NCBI GenBank assembly: GCA_942492115.1
Contig: CALODL010000012.1
Span: 303,590 to 367,589, forward strand
DNA: 64,000 nt
Origin: CALODL01 sp942492115
GTDB lineage: Bacteria > Planctomycetota > Phycisphaerae > UBA1845 > CAIVHJ01
Direction of reading: 5' to 3'
Shown here one piece after another: positions 33,385 through 42,125 of this stretch. A program made the translations under genes and the position numbers. Below the pieces are notes generated by a model. That model did no database searches. It was not told the origin of the DNA and worked only from the letters and a program-made list of their open reading frames with translations. Within the stretch, counting starts at the first letter, position 1, and every line of letters starts with the position of its first letter.

Positions 33385-35748
33385 TCACCTGCGGCGGGAT
33401 TCCACGCCGTTCATCTTGAGATCCAACTTGACCTCGCGCTGTTGAATATCCAGGGCTACGAAAGTGAAGTCGTCCGGGCCGCACGAAGGATCGACACGCA
33501 CGATGATCTGCTTTTCCAATTCACGCTCGAGCTCTGCAAGATATGCCCGCTTGCGGTTGAGCAGTTCGAACCCGATATCAGGAGCCACGCTCACGGTCAA
33601 CTGCTGGACCCGTTCCTGATGAATGCCCACCTGAATAAGGCGCATGACATCCAGCGAAGATGACTCGATGGTCTTGACCAAACCACTGCCCTTGCAGTAC
33701 GCGCAATCATCGAACAGGCTGCGTTTGATGCTCGGTCGCTGGCGCTGACGGGTCATCTCGATGATACCGAATTGGCTGATACGCAGAATCTGGACGCGCT
33801 CCTTGTGGCCCTTCAACGCGTCGCGCAAAGTTCTCTCGACCAGGCGCCGGTTCTTCTCGTTAGGCATGTCGATGAAGTCACAAATGATCAACCCGCCCAG
33901 GTCGCGCAAGCGCAACTGATGGGCGATGGCTTCGGCGGCCTCGATATTGATCTTCACGGCTGTGGCTTCGGCGCTCTGCTGGGCTCGATACTTGCCACTG
34001 TTGACATCGATGGCGACGAGGGCCTCGGTCGACTCGATGACGAGTGAACCACCAGACTTCAATGGTACGTGTTTGGAGTAAATACTCTCAATTTGTTCCT
34101 CGATGTCGAAGCGATGGAACAGGGGCTCTTTGCCCTCGTACAGTTCCACCATATCCACGCTGCGAGGCATGGCGATAGAAAGGAACTCGCGGGCACTTTC
34201 GGCCGATTGCGGATCGTCGACCACGATGCGTTCGAAGTCGGCTGTCACGACATCACGGATGGTCCGTGTAACCAGATCCGATTCCTTGTACAGCAATGAC
34301 GGTCCCTGCTCACTCTTGATGCGTTTGACGACGGCCTTCCACAGTCGCTTGAGGTAGTTGAGGTCACGTTGCAATTCACCCTTGCCCCGCCCCAGACCGG
34401 CTGTTCGCAAAATGAAACCCATGTCCGGCGGCAGGGTCAAGGAAGCGAGAACCTCGCGCATGCCCTGGCGGTCGGCATCGTCCTCGATCTTGCGCGAAAC
34501 ACCAATCTTGCTCATTCCCGGCATCATCACGAGGTAGCGCCCGGGAATCGACAGGTACGTGCTCAGCGTCGGCCCCTTGGTGCCGATGCCTTCCTTGATC
34601 ACCTGAACGATAACCTGATCACCTTTCTTCAAGCATTTCTGGATAGGCGGCCGATTGCGCCGTGAAATTTTTTGCCCCACGTTCTCAACCCCCTGGCTGG
34701 GCCCGGGGAAGTATTGTGGTTGCAAGTCGGAAATGTGCAGAAAACCATTCTTGCCGATTCCAAAGTCGATGAAAGCAGCCTGGATACTGGGCTCGACGTT
34801 GGTCACAACGGCCTTGTAGATGTTGCCGACGTGTGACGCCAAACTGGCCCGTTCGACGTACAGTTCTTCGAGCTGTCGATTCTCAATGATGGCGATCCGG
34901 CACTCTTCGCCGCGCGACACGTTGATGAGCATGTCACGTCCGGCCGACGGCTTGATCGGGGCGGCAGGTGGACTCTCGGGCTCACGCTGATCCGACGATC
35001 TGCCACGAGTCGATCTGCCACCGCGTCGACCACGCCGGGCTGGTTTGTCCTCACGCGTGGTTTCGTCCGATGACGGATGGACTGTCTTCTCCTGCTGACT
35101 GTCCGCATCGGGTTTTCGCCGCGACCGGTCACGTCCTCCTCGACGTCCTCGCCCACCCGACCGGGACGTGGTCGGTTCGCTTTTTCCCGCAGTGTCTGCA
35201 GTGTCTGCGGCGTCTGAGGGTTCGGAGCCGGAATCGGAATCGACGGTCACCTCTGCAGGTGGATCGTCCTTCCGTTTACGCCCACGACCTCCGCGAGAAG
35301 ATCTCTTGCGCCGCGGCGCGCGCGTGTTGGCATGTTCCGTGGATTTCGAGCTTGCCGAGGCGTCAACGTCAACTGATTCCGGCTCGGGCAACTCCACGAC
35401 CTCCGCGGTCACCTCGACGGATTCCACGGAGTGGTCCTCCGGGGTGGGTGTGGCCGGTTCTTCGGCGGCCGGGGCGGGTTTTCTGGACGTGGTCGCTTTC
35501 TTCCGCGCACGCGTGCTTTTCTTACGCGCTTTCTTGCGGACGGCGCCCTTTGGCGGGCGGGTCCCTGGTGGAGCGTCAGCCCCTTCGACCGCTGGTGTAA
35601 CAGCAGATTCTACGGCAGCGTCCTGGACCGGCTCTGCAACAGCTGTTGCACCGGCGGTCTCCTCAGTTCGTCGGGTCGAGCGTCGCCGCCGGGTCGTTCC
35701 CGTACCGCCGGCGCTCTTCGCCGAGGAGCTGGTTTTCTTCTTGGCCAT
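33385..35748 (-). CDS. Ribonuclease E/G family endoribonuclease with long charged N-terminus
   Basis: This 787-residue enzyme cuts single-stranded RNA in mRNA decay and rRNA maturation. Residues 1-272 are low-complexity, alternating Lys/Arg-rich (RKKARKKSTRARKK, SRGGRGRKRK) and acidic stretches, and are probably disordered. The catalytic part begins near DMLINVSRGEECRIAI, followed by the S1 domain (AAFIDFGIGKNGFLHISDL). The metal-binding Asp residues are in LVAIDVNSG and IICDFIDM, and the zinc-link cysteines in DDCAYCKGSG. The C-terminal scaffold of E. coli RNase E is absent; the basic extension is at the other end. ATG 35748 overlaps the DUF2344 stop by one base (TGATG). Confidence 0.93.
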   Translation of the reverse strand: MAKKKTSSSAKSAGGTGTTRRRRSTRRTEETAGATAVAEPVQDAAVESAVTPAVEGADAPPGTRPPKGAVRKKARKKSTRARKKATTSRKPAPAAEEPATPTPEDHSVESVEVTAEVVELPEPESVDVDASASSKSTEHANTRAPRRKRSSRGGRGRKRKDDPPAEVTVDSDSGSEPSDAADTADTAGKSEPTTSRSGGRGRRGGRDRSRRKPDADSQQEKTVHPSSDETTREDKPARRGRRGGRSTRGRSSDQREPESPPAAPIKPSAGRDMLINVSRGEECRIAIIENRQLEELYVERASLASHVGNIYKAVVTNVEPSIQAAFIDFGIGKNGFLHISDLQPQYFPGPSQGVENVGQKISRRNRPPIQKCLKKGDQVIVQVIKEGIGTKGPTLSTYLSIPGRYLVMMPGMSKIGVSRKIEDDADRQGMREVLASLTLPPDMGFILRTAGLGRGKGELQRDLNYLKRLWKAVVKRIKSEQGPSLLYKESDLVTRTIRDVVTADFERIVVDDPQSAESAREFLSIAMPRSVDMVELYEGKEPLFHRFDIEEQIESIYSKHVPLKSGGSLVIESTEALVAIDVNSGKYRAQQSAEATAVKINIEAAEAIAHQLRLRDLGGLIICDFIDMPNEKNRRLVERTLRDALKGHKERVQILRISQFGIIEMTRQRQRPSIKRSLFDDCAYCKGSGLVKTIESSSLDVMRLIQVGIHQERVQQLTVSVAPDIGFELLNRKRAYLAELERELEKQIIVRVDPSCGPDDFTFVALDIQQREVKLDLKMNGVESRRR

Positions 35749-36389
35749 CAGACTAACTCGATTCGTTTTCGAATGGTGCGATGGCGCAGCTCCGTCCATT
35801 GCAGCTGCAGGCCTTCGCACAGATCTCTTAGTGCAAGTGTACGACCCTCGACACAGCGCGCTCGAACGAGAAGACGCTCATTCTGCAGCGCCAGCGACTC
35901 GAGCAGCGGTCGAATGTCAACACGGGTAGTCGGCTTGCGGCCCTGGGCGGGCCGTTCGACGATACAAGCATCTCGTTTCATGAGGTCATCGATCCTGCCC
36001 GGCAACGCGCCATCGGCATCGACAAGAACCTCGTAGTCTGCTGCAGCGAGCTGCGGTTTGGTCAGGCTCGGCAGACAGACGGCATGTGTTGTTGTTGCGC
36101 CAGCGGGAAGAACCGCGTTAAGGCGTTCGACCATTGCGGTGCCGTCGAACTCTGAAGTCAGCTTCACGATGGCGATGTCTCCCTCTGTGGCCATACCCAC
36201 CGGCCGTGGAAGGAGAAGAGACAGTCTCAGGTGTGGATTGAACCCTCGAGTATATGCGACCGGCACTTCAGCTCGAATGAGGGCGCGGATGAACATGCGC
36301 ATCGTGTCTCGATGGGAGATGAACCGTAGATCGCCGCTGATCGCGAAGGTCAGCTGCGCAAGCGGCTGCCTGTTGTCCGGTTGTTCCAT
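35748..36389 (-). CDS. TIGR03936/DUF2344 family protein
   Basis: The 213-residue protein matches the family usually fused to or next to a YgiQ-like radical SAM protein and close to RNase E/G. The signature is the N-terminal FAISGDLRFISHRDTMRMFIRAL with VAYTRGFNPHLRLSLLLPRPVG. Its biochemical role is unknown; the constant link with RNase E/G and ribosomal protein genes suggests a role in RNA or ribosome biology. No radical SAM partner is present here. The stop overlaps the rne start by one base. ATG 36389 is used; the frame to 36527 runs into ptsI. Confidence 0.85.
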   Translation of the reverse strand: MEQPDNRQPLAQLTFAISGDLRFISHRDTMRMFIRALIRAEVPVAYTRGFNPHLRLSLLLPRPVGMATEGDIAIVKLTSEFDGTAMVERLNAVLPAGATTTHAVCLPSLTKPQLAAADYEVLVDADGALPGRIDDLMKRDACIVERPAQGRKPTTRVDIRPLLESLALQNERLLVRARCVEGRTLALRDLCEGLQLQWTELRHRTIRKRIELV

Positions 36390-36489
36390 GCGAGTTACGA
36401 GTCGTTCTTGTGAAGAGCGAGTTGCGGTGTCGGTCACCTGCACGGTGCCGCTCCTGAGTCCACTGGGTGTTGTGTCAGTCGTGTCAGAA

Positions 36490-38232
36490 TCAAAACACTT
36501 CAGGCGGGAGAACCTTACGCGTCTCATCTCGCAGGTAGTTCTGTATCTGACGATCAGTATTGAGTTTCATGGCTGCTCGCGCCACACGGCGGGCTGCCGA
36601 CAATTTCGTGCTGCGGACCAGTTTCTTGATTTCCGGGATGTCCCTCGAGGCCATTGAAAAATGCTTCAACCCCAAGCCCAACAGAATCATAGTGTACAGC
36701 GGTTCTCCTGCGATTTCACCACACAGACTGCATGGGATGTCGGCCTTGGCACAAGCGGAAATCACATCCCGCAACAGCCGCAGCACCGCTGGGTGGCACG
36801 CCGTAAAGAGAGGGGCGACACGCTCATTGCTGCGGTCGACCGCCAGGGTGTACTGAATCAGGTCGTTCGTGCCGATGCTGACGAAATCCACTTCCTGGAC
36901 AAATTCATTGATCATGATGGCCGCTGCAGGGGTCTCGATCATGACCCCGAGCGGGATATCCCGCCGAAACTCGATCCCCAATTCCTCGAGATCTTCCATG
37001 GCATCGTGCAGGGCCATCTTGGCCTGCCGAAATTCCATCAAACTGATCACCAGGGGAAACATGATGCGAATCTGCCCATGGACCGACGCCCGTAGGATGG
37101 CACGTAGCTGGCGCTTGAAGAAATCAAGGTTACGGAGGCAATAACGGATCGAGCGAAGCCCCAGAAACGGGTTCCGCTCCGGCTCGATAGCTTTGGTCTG
37201 GGTGTATTTGTCTGCCCCGAGGTCCATCGTGCGAATCGTGACCAGCCGACCGTCCATCGCAAGAATCGTCTGACGATAGGCCTCAAACTGCTCGTCCTCG
37301 TCGGGATCTGTCTCGGATCGAATGAACAGGTATTCGGTACGATACAGTCCGATGCCCGCAGCCCCCTGCTGCACCGAGCCCTCGGCTTCGTGCGGAAACT
37401 CGATGTTGGCCAGCAGACTGATCTCCTCTCCGTCCAATGTCGTCGCGGGTTCGTCACGCAGCTCATCGAGTTCATCACTGAACTCGTGCATACGCCTGAT
37501 CTCGGATTCATAGCGCCGAATGGTTTCGAGATCGGGATTGGCAATGACGAGTGACCGACGCCCGTCGACGACGAACGGTTCGCCACCGGCGATGTAGTCC
37601 GTGATGTCGCTGAGGCCGATGACCGATGGAATTCCAAGTGAGCGCAGGACAATCGCGGTGTGTGACGTCAGACCCCCGACGTCCGTTGCCACGCCGACGA
37701 CGCGTGTCTTGTCCAGCCCGGCACACACGGATGGTGGCAGGTCACGCGCGACGATGATGACATCCTTGGTCAGGTGTTCGAGGTCCTCGCGCTCCTCGTC
37801 GAGCAGGTGTCGAATAAGGCGTTTCTCTATGTCCTGTACATCCTTGACCCGTTGAACGAACAGTGGATCTCGCAGGGTACTGAAGCGACGTTGCAGTGTG
37901 AGGAAGGCGCGACTCACAGCATAGGCCGCTGAACAGTTCTTGACGGCAATGAGGTCAGCCAGTTCACGACTCAGCTTCGGATCGCGGAGCACACCCACGT
38001 GAAAGTCGAAAATCGCTGCCGTGTCCTTGCCGTAGCGCTCAGCCAGGCGATCACGTTGCTCGCGAAGCTCTTCGATGGAAGCTTCCACCGCGCGGTTGAG
38101 CAGTTCCTGCTCGTGCCGCACTTGCTCGTCCTCGACATAGCGCGTCGGAATACGATAGTCCTCGGCGTCGAGAACCAACGCCTCGGCCATGACGATTCCG
38201 GGAGAAACTGCGATACCTTTCTTGATCTCCAT
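36490..38232 (-). CDS. ptsI: Phosphoenolpyruvate-protein phosphotransferase (enzyme I)
   Basis: The 580-residue enzyme transfers phosphate from PEP to HPr. It begins with KKGIAVSPGIVMAEAL. The phospho-histidine is His191 in GGLTSHTAIVLRSLGIPSV. The PEP-binding barrel follows, with GIGLYRTEYLFI, PLGVMIETPAAA, DFVSIGTNDLIQYTLAVDR, and the catalytic Cys in PCSLCGEIAG. There is no N-terminal GAF domain, so this is classical EI rather than EI-Ntr. No sugar permease is in the window. It lies 72 bases downstream of ptsH in a seven-gene minus-strand run. Confidence 0.97.
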   Translation of the reverse strand: MEIKKGIAVSPGIVMAEALVLDAEDYRIPTRYVEDEQVRHEQELLNRAVEASIEELREQRDRLAERYGKDTAAIFDFHVGVLRDPKLSRELADLIAVKNCSAAYAVSRAFLTLQRRFSTLRDPLFVQRVKDVQDIEKRLIRHLLDEEREDLEHLTKDVIIVARDLPPSVCAGLDKTRVVGVATDVGGLTSHTAIVLRSLGIPSVIGLSDITDYIAGGEPFVVDGRRSLVIANPDLETIRRYESEIRRMHEFSDELDELRDEPATTLDGEEISLLANIEFPHEAEGSVQQGAAGIGLYRTEYLFIRSETDPDEDEQFEAYRQTILAMDGRLVTIRTMDLGADKYTQTKAIEPERNPFLGLRSIRYCLRNLDFFKRQLRAILRASVHGQIRIMFPLVISLMEFRQAKMALHDAMEDLEELGIEFRRDIPLGVMIETPAAAIMINEFVQEVDFVSIGTNDLIQYTLAVDRSNERVAPLFTACHPAVLRLLRDVISACAKADIPCSLCGEIAGEPLYTMILLGLGLKHFSMASRDIPEIKKLVRSTKLSAARRVARAAMKLNTDRQIQNYLRDETRKVLPPEVF

Positions 38233-38304
38233 GATGTCGATTCTCGGTGCAGCGATCTGGGGAGCAGGTGGTTACAATGCTCGGGCCGCAGGGCAGGCAA
38301 AACA

Positions 38305-38634
38305 CTACTCGGCGAAACGGCCGTTTATGAGTTCAGCCAATGCGTCGACAGCCTGGCGGGCATCTACGCCGATTGCGGACAGCACGAGGTTGGTCTGAAA
38401 CGTGGCCTCGAGCAACATGATCTCCATGGGGCTCTTGCCGTCGACGACCTGATCGCCCTTGGCAAGGGTGATCGTAGACTCGAAGCGGTTTGCCAAATCG
38501 ACGAACTGCATGATTGGCCGGGCGTGCAGCCCTTGTTCATTGAGGATGGTGACCGCTCTTGTTGCCTCCAGCACGTGGTCCACCGTTGCACGCGATCCAG
38601 CGTTCTGCGGAACGGACGGAGACTCCCCGTCCAT
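38305..38634 (-). CDS. ptsH: Phosphocarrier protein HPr
   Basis: The 109-residue protein carries phosphate from enzyme I to EIIA on His37 in the motif NEQGLHARP. A Ser at the regulatory position (Ser68, DGKSPMEIML) is present, though the flanking sequence differs from the KSIMG of Firmicutes. The N-terminal extension of about 22 residues is longer than usual; a shorter form starting later has no ATG. The gene is 5 bases after ptsN, and the set forms a small regulatory PTS. Confidence 0.93.
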   Translation of the reverse strand: MDGESPSVPQNAGSRATVDHVLEATRAVTILNEQGLHARPIMQFVDLANRFESTITLAKGDQVVDGKSPMEIMLLEATFQTNLVLSAIGVDARQAVDALAELINGRFAE

Positions 38635-38639
38635 TGCCG

Positions 38640-39113
38640 TCAGGCGCCGATGATCTCCTCGGCCTCGTCGATGAGTTCGGCAATTTTCTCCCGGGTGTCT
38701 GCCTGTCTCAGGAAACGCCGGAAGTTGTCGTTCTGCAAATGACGGAAGATGTTGGTCATCGCAGCCAGATGGTTGTCCGCTTCAGAAGGCGGTGACAACA
38801 GAATCACGACCGTGTAGACGGGAGCGCGATCCAACGCGTTGAAATCGACCCCGGCACTGGAGCGGCCAATGGTCGCGATGACGTTTTTGACACAGTCGGG
38901 CTTGGCATGGGGAATGGCAACGCCTTTCCCGAAACCAGTACTGCCCTGGTTCTCGCGCTGGATGACCGCTTTGGTCACCGTCTCGACGTCATCCTTGGCC
39001 AGGGCTCCTGCCTCAGCCAGTGACTCGACGAGTTCCTTGATGACGCCCTTGCGGTCGGACGACTCCAGCTCGGAAATGACTGACTCCTTGACGAAGAAAT
39101 CAGCTAGTTTCAT
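38640..39113 (-). CDS. ptsN: PTS EIIA-Ntr-like protein (PtsN)
   Basis: The 157-residue fructose/mannitol-type EIIA domain has its phosphorylated His69 in GKGVAIPHAK, with the following IGRSSAGVDFNALD and VVILLSPPSEADNHL segments typical of PtsN. It probably ends a soluble phosphorelay that signals the PEP/carbon-nitrogen state, since no EIIB or EIIC is present. ATG 39113 gives MKLADFF, the family N-terminus; five residues of upstream frame are optional. It sits between hpf and ptsH, like the rpoN-hpf-ptsN clusters of proteobacteria but without rpoN. Confidence 0.93.
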   Translation of the reverse strand: MKLADFFVKESVISELESSDRKGVIKELVESLAEAGALAKDDVETVTKAVIQRENQGSTGFGKGVAIPHAKPDCVKNVIATIGRSSAGVDFNALDRAPVYTVVILLSPPSEADNHLAAMTNIFRHLQNDNFRRFLRQADTREKIAELIDEAEEIIGA

Positions 39114-39207
39114 GCAACACCGCTTCAATGAGGCACCCGCGAGCGAGCACCCAGGGGACAGTCAGTCTAATCGATAACGTAGAAGAAAAGGCCAGCACCA
39201 GCGGGGG

Positions 39208-39531
39208 TTAATCATCCCGACCTGGCTTCTTGGCCATGTGCTTGCGATTGCGGAGTTTCTCTTTGAGTTTAGTCAGTTGACGTTCCAGGCGGTCGACGAC
39301 GACATCGACGCCTGCGAAGAAATCACCGTTGGCATCGTGGGCGACGAAATCCTCGCTGCCTTCGACTCGAACGATCATCTCAACAAGATTCTGATCCTGT
39401 GCACCATCCAGTACCACATCGATAGCGCTGATCCGGTCGTAATAACGTAGAAGCTTCCCCGCTTTTTCACGGGCGTAGTCCTTGACCTCATCGGTCGTCG
39501 AGGTATGCCTCTCGGTTATTGAGATCTGCAC
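39208..39531 (-). CDS. hpf: Ribosome hibernation promoting factor (short HPF/YfiA type)
   Basis: The 107-residue protein has the HPF/RaiA fold sequence (MQISITERHTSTTDEVKDYA, KLLRYYDRISAIDVVLD, the FFAGVDVVVDRLERQLTK helix). It binds the decoding centre of idle ribosomes, blocking translation and, in short forms, helping dimerisation. It lacks the long-form C-terminal dimerisation domain. Co-transcription with ptsN/ptsH/ptsI suggests stress or nutrient-state control. Confidence 0.95.
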   Translation of the reverse strand: MQISITERHTSTTDEVKDYAREKAGKLLRYYDRISAIDVVLDGAQDQNLVEMIVRVEGSEDFVAHDANGDFFAGVDVVVDRLERQLTKLKEKLRNRKHMAKKPGRDD

Positions 39532-39562
39532 GCTGTTCTCCTTGACGGACCACGCCGCCTCG

Positions 39563-40456
39563 TCAACTGTTCTTGCTCTTGCGCAGTTTGTTTCTGAGCA
39601 CGTCGCCGATCTCCTCCATGGCCATCTCGGGGTGCCCCCCCTCGGCCGGAGGCTTGATCACGCCGCCGCTGATCGTGAATCTTAGGGCCTCGTCGATTGA
39701 TAGTGCAAGCTCGACGGTCTCATCTCGCCGAACGGTGATGGTATAGCCTGTGACCGGAGTTGGCGAGCTTGGGATGAAAATGGTGACCATTTCGTTGCCC
39801 AGGGCTTTGTCCTGAATGGTTTTCATGCCCGGCCCGGTGATCAGACCAACCGACCAGACATCGCGGCGTGGATACTCGACGGCGACCACACCAGTAAAGT
39901 CGAAACCCTGGCTCCCGAGCAGAAAGTCCGTTACCTGCTTGATGTTAGGATACAAAGAGCGAATGAGCGGAACACTGTTGACCGCCCGTTCGACGACGCG
40001 CCAGATGGTCCGGCCGAGCAGCCCCGACAACAGAAAACCGATCAAATAGACGATCACGATCGCAATCAGGAAACCCAGGACGTTCAGCTTGTACTTGGCA
40101 AATACGATCTGCCACACAGCCTCCGCCCGACGGCGCTGGGCCGGCCGGGCGACCTTCTCGTTCAGCGATTGGCAGGCAGGATGCCGGATCGTCAAGTATT
40201 CAAGGGTCAGTTGCCGGCCTGTGTCTGGATCGAGCCGGTCGATCGGCGTGCCATAGGTAAGTGCATCTCCCTCCTTGATGGTCAGAGTGTTCTCCCAGGG
40301 ATCGGGCAGAAAACTGATGATCAAGTGGGTAATGGGATTGGCGACACGGTTGTTAATCCAGTTGAACACCCAGGCGAGCAGAGCGATGGTGACAACCGTC
40401 GGCAACAATGCCGCCAGCCCTTTGAGGAACAGTGTCTTGAAATCCTTGACGAACAT
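39563..40456 (-). CDS. DUF502 family membrane protein
   Basis: The 297-residue protein has two membrane helices (about residues 10-32, LKGLAALLPTVVTIALLAWV, and about 130-155, FLIAIVIVYLIGFLLSGLLG) and the DUF502 hallmark RSLYPNIKQVTDFLLG. A C-terminal soluble beta-rich part follows (VMIFIPSSPTPVTG-like segment VTIFIPSSPTPVTGY). DUF502 proteins are widespread with unknown function; plant homologues are described as membrane trafficking or stress related. ATG 40456 gives MFVKDFKTLFLKG. It is the first gene of the seven-gene minus-strand run and is 31 bases before hpf. Confidence 0.9.
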   Translation of the reverse strand: MFVKDFKTLFLKGLAALLPTVVTIALLAWVFNWINNRVANPITHLIISFLPDPWENTLTIKEGDALTYGTPIDRLDPDTGRQLTLEYLTIRHPACQSLNEKVARPAQRRRAEAVWQIVFAKYKLNVLGFLIAIVIVYLIGFLLSGLLGRTIWRVVERAVNSVPLIRSLYPNIKQVTDFLLGSQGFDFTGVVAVEYPRRDVWSVGLITGPGMKTIQDKALGNEMVTIFIPSSPTPVTGYTITVRRDETVELALSIDEALRFTISGGVIKPPAEGGHPEMAMEEIGDVLRNKLRKSKNS

Positions 40457-40570
40457 CGTCCCCGAACCTTTGCGGCGCGCAAGTGCAGTCCAATTCAAAC
40501 TCTAAGTGCCTGGTCACGCCCCGTCAACCTGGGCACGAGGCCGGTGAACGGCACTACTCCATCTGTTAGA

Positions 40571-41120
40571 ATGAGCTTCATGGAAGTCTATTCGGCAAAA
40601 CACCCTGTTGACTCTCGACTGACTCTCGTCGGCAACCTCGGCCTCGCAGTCGTGGTCATGCTCCTGTGTGTGGCTCTGACCCAGCGGAAACACGCCGTTT
40701 GGGAAGCACTCCCTGACAAATGGCTGGACGTCGGCGGTGACGTGGAGATCCAGATTCCCGGGGGAGTGGCGCCTGATCGAAGAGGGCGCTATCGGCCAAC
40801 CGGGCGGCCCGGAGCTTCGATTCGTGCACTCTCCGGTTTACTCCGATGACGCCCTCACCGACCTCATCAGCATGACCCATCCCTCCGGACCTGCTCCGAC
40901 GATCCACAATTCACGACGCATGAGCCTGGGGCCATACTCAGGCGAACTGGTCGAATTGTCGAACGAGTCCAGTCCTCTCACGACGGTGGCTCTAGCGGCC
41001 GCCGACCCTGCACGCGGTGTGATCTATCTGGTGATCCATGCGCGATCCGTGGTTTCCAAGCCGGCATTGGACATGCTCGCCCGCATCGGGGCCACCGCGC
41101 GCCTGAAGTCTGCAGGGTAA
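40571..41120 (+). pseudogene. Hypothetical single-pass membrane protein interrupted by a +1 frameshift
   Basis: Two overlapping frames look like one gene. The first (ATG 40571, or ATG 40580) encodes a membrane helix (LTLVGNLGLAVVVMLLCVAL) and continues through LPDKWLDVGGDVEIQIPG. The second frame continues the same kind of text from EWRLIEEGAIGQPGGPELRF to the stop at 41118-41120. The join falls at a run of five G (40760-40764); removing one G would fuse the frames into about 180 residues. This is a sequencing slip, a real mutation or, less likely, programmed frameshifting. The C-terminal half (SRRMSLGPYSGELVELS) has no family I recognise. It is followed 9 bases later by a phosphodiesterase gene. 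Confidence 0.65.
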
Positions 41121-41129
41121 GGACAATAC

Positions 41130-41618
41130 ATGAGGCTCGGTATTCTTTCGGATAATCATGGTCACCTGGATCCGGTTCGCAAGTCTCTGGAGATCTTCGA
41201 TGCCCATAAGGTCGATGCGCTGGCCCACTGTGGAGACATCGGCGGCATCGAACCCTTGGAAATACTGGCCGGTCGTCCACTGTGGTTCGTTTGGGGTAAC
41301 ACCGATCACCCGGATCCCAGCTGGCGTCCGTTCCTGAAATCAATGGGCATTCCCTGGCCGGATGTGATTCCCACCCGCTTCGAACTCGACGGGCGGCGAT
41401 TCGCGCTGTGTCACGGACACGAGCGCGCGTTCGGGACAGAGTGTCGCAGTGGTGACTCGGATTACATTCTGCACGGCCACACCCACGTTGCCGCGGATCA
41501 TCTGAATGGACGATCACGCATCATCAATCCGGGCGCCCTGCATCGGGCGACCCGTAAGACCATTGCCATCCTCGACATAAGCTCGGAACAGCTCGAGTAT
41601 TTCACAGTCGCCGACTAA
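41130..41618 (+). CDS. YfcE/MJ0936-type metallophosphoesterase
   Basis: The 162-residue protein contains the full dimetal phosphoesterase set: SDNHG, HCGDIGG, WGNTDHP, CHGHE and HGHTHVA. Such enzymes hydrolyse phosphodiesters or small phosphate esters; the natural substrate is generally unknown. It starts 9 bases after the frameshifted gene and is likely co-transcribed with it. Confidence 0.92.
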   Translation: MRLGILSDNHGHLDPVRKSLEIFDAHKVDALAHCGDIGGIEPLEILAGRPLWFVWGNTDHPDPSWRPFLKSMGIPWPDVIPTRFELDGRRFALCHGHERAFGTECRSGDSDYILHGHTHVAADHLNGRSRIINPGALHRATRKTIAILDISSEQLEYFTVAD

Positions 41619-41732
41619 ACCACACCGACCTGTGATTTCGCCTTGACGAACAACTTAAGATCAAGTACAAGATAACACTTGGGAGTTTCATCTTGATTCT
41701 CTCTCGATCATCCCGGAACCCGGATCCAACCG

Positions 41733-41760
41733 TTGATTCGTTGAATGGGACCCCTATAAT
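41733..41760 (+). promoter_or_regulatory. Strong sigma-70-type promoter
   Basis: TTGATT (41733-41738), a 16-base spacer and a perfect TATAAT (41755-41760). The start site would be near 41767. A second weaker candidate, TTGACG-N17-TACAAG, lies at 41643-41671. Confidence 0.65.
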
Positions 41761-41766
41761 GATCTA

Positions 41767-41865
41767 TCTCGCCGAAGGTTGATCCTTCGGTGCAAAACCG
41801 GTCTTCCACTCGCTGCGGCACCCTTTGACCGCGCCAAATTCCTACAGGGTGCCGCACGCCTTTTT
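41767..41865 (+). ncRNA. Candidate small RNA of about 100 nt
   Basis: From the predicted start to the T run at 41861-41865, the transcript would hold a hairpin with a perfect 7-bp core (CCGAAGG 41772-41778, CCTTCGG 41784-41790), then a single-stranded link. A perfect 11-bp stem follows (41814-41824 with 41846-41856, 21-base loop), then CGCC and five T. Promoter, two helices and terminator fit an independent small RNA. I match it to no known family. Confidence 0.5.
41814..41865 (+). terminator. Rho-independent terminator with long loop
   Basis: TGCGGCACCCT (41814-41824) pairs with AGGGTGCCGCA (41846-41856); CGCC then TTTTT follow. The 21-base loop is longer than usual, so the structure may also have a regulatory role. 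Confidence 0.6.
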
Positions 41866-42125
41866 ACAGACCGCTTTTACCTTAACCATTTATGTTTCTT
41901 GAAGATGCGGCTTTCCTCGGGCTCGTCTTACAGCCTCTGCCTGCATGATCGGCGAGCAATCTGCGGATTTACCGGCCAGCCGCAGACGATCACCGATGTG
42001 CTGTGATCCCAAGAAGTTAGAGATCTCATCAACCTTGACACCGCAGGCTGGACGGCCTTTAATGGCAAGATACGCGGGATCGCGGGTCCCCGACGGTTCC
42101 ACTGCTGATCCATGGGAGATTATCC

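Larger units (their letters stand above)
41619..42125. other. Intergenic region with candidate small RNA
   Basis: This 507-base gap contains two plus-strand promoter-like sequences (41643-41671 and 41733-41760), two hairpins, the second followed by a T run (41772-41865), and a later perfect 7-bp hairpin (TCTGCGG/CCGCAGA around 41960-41990). No protein-coding frame is convincing. Confidence 0.6.

Noticed and set aside
41767..41865. 6S RNA
   Set aside because: The candidate is about 100 nt with two separate hairpins, not one long rod with a central bubble.
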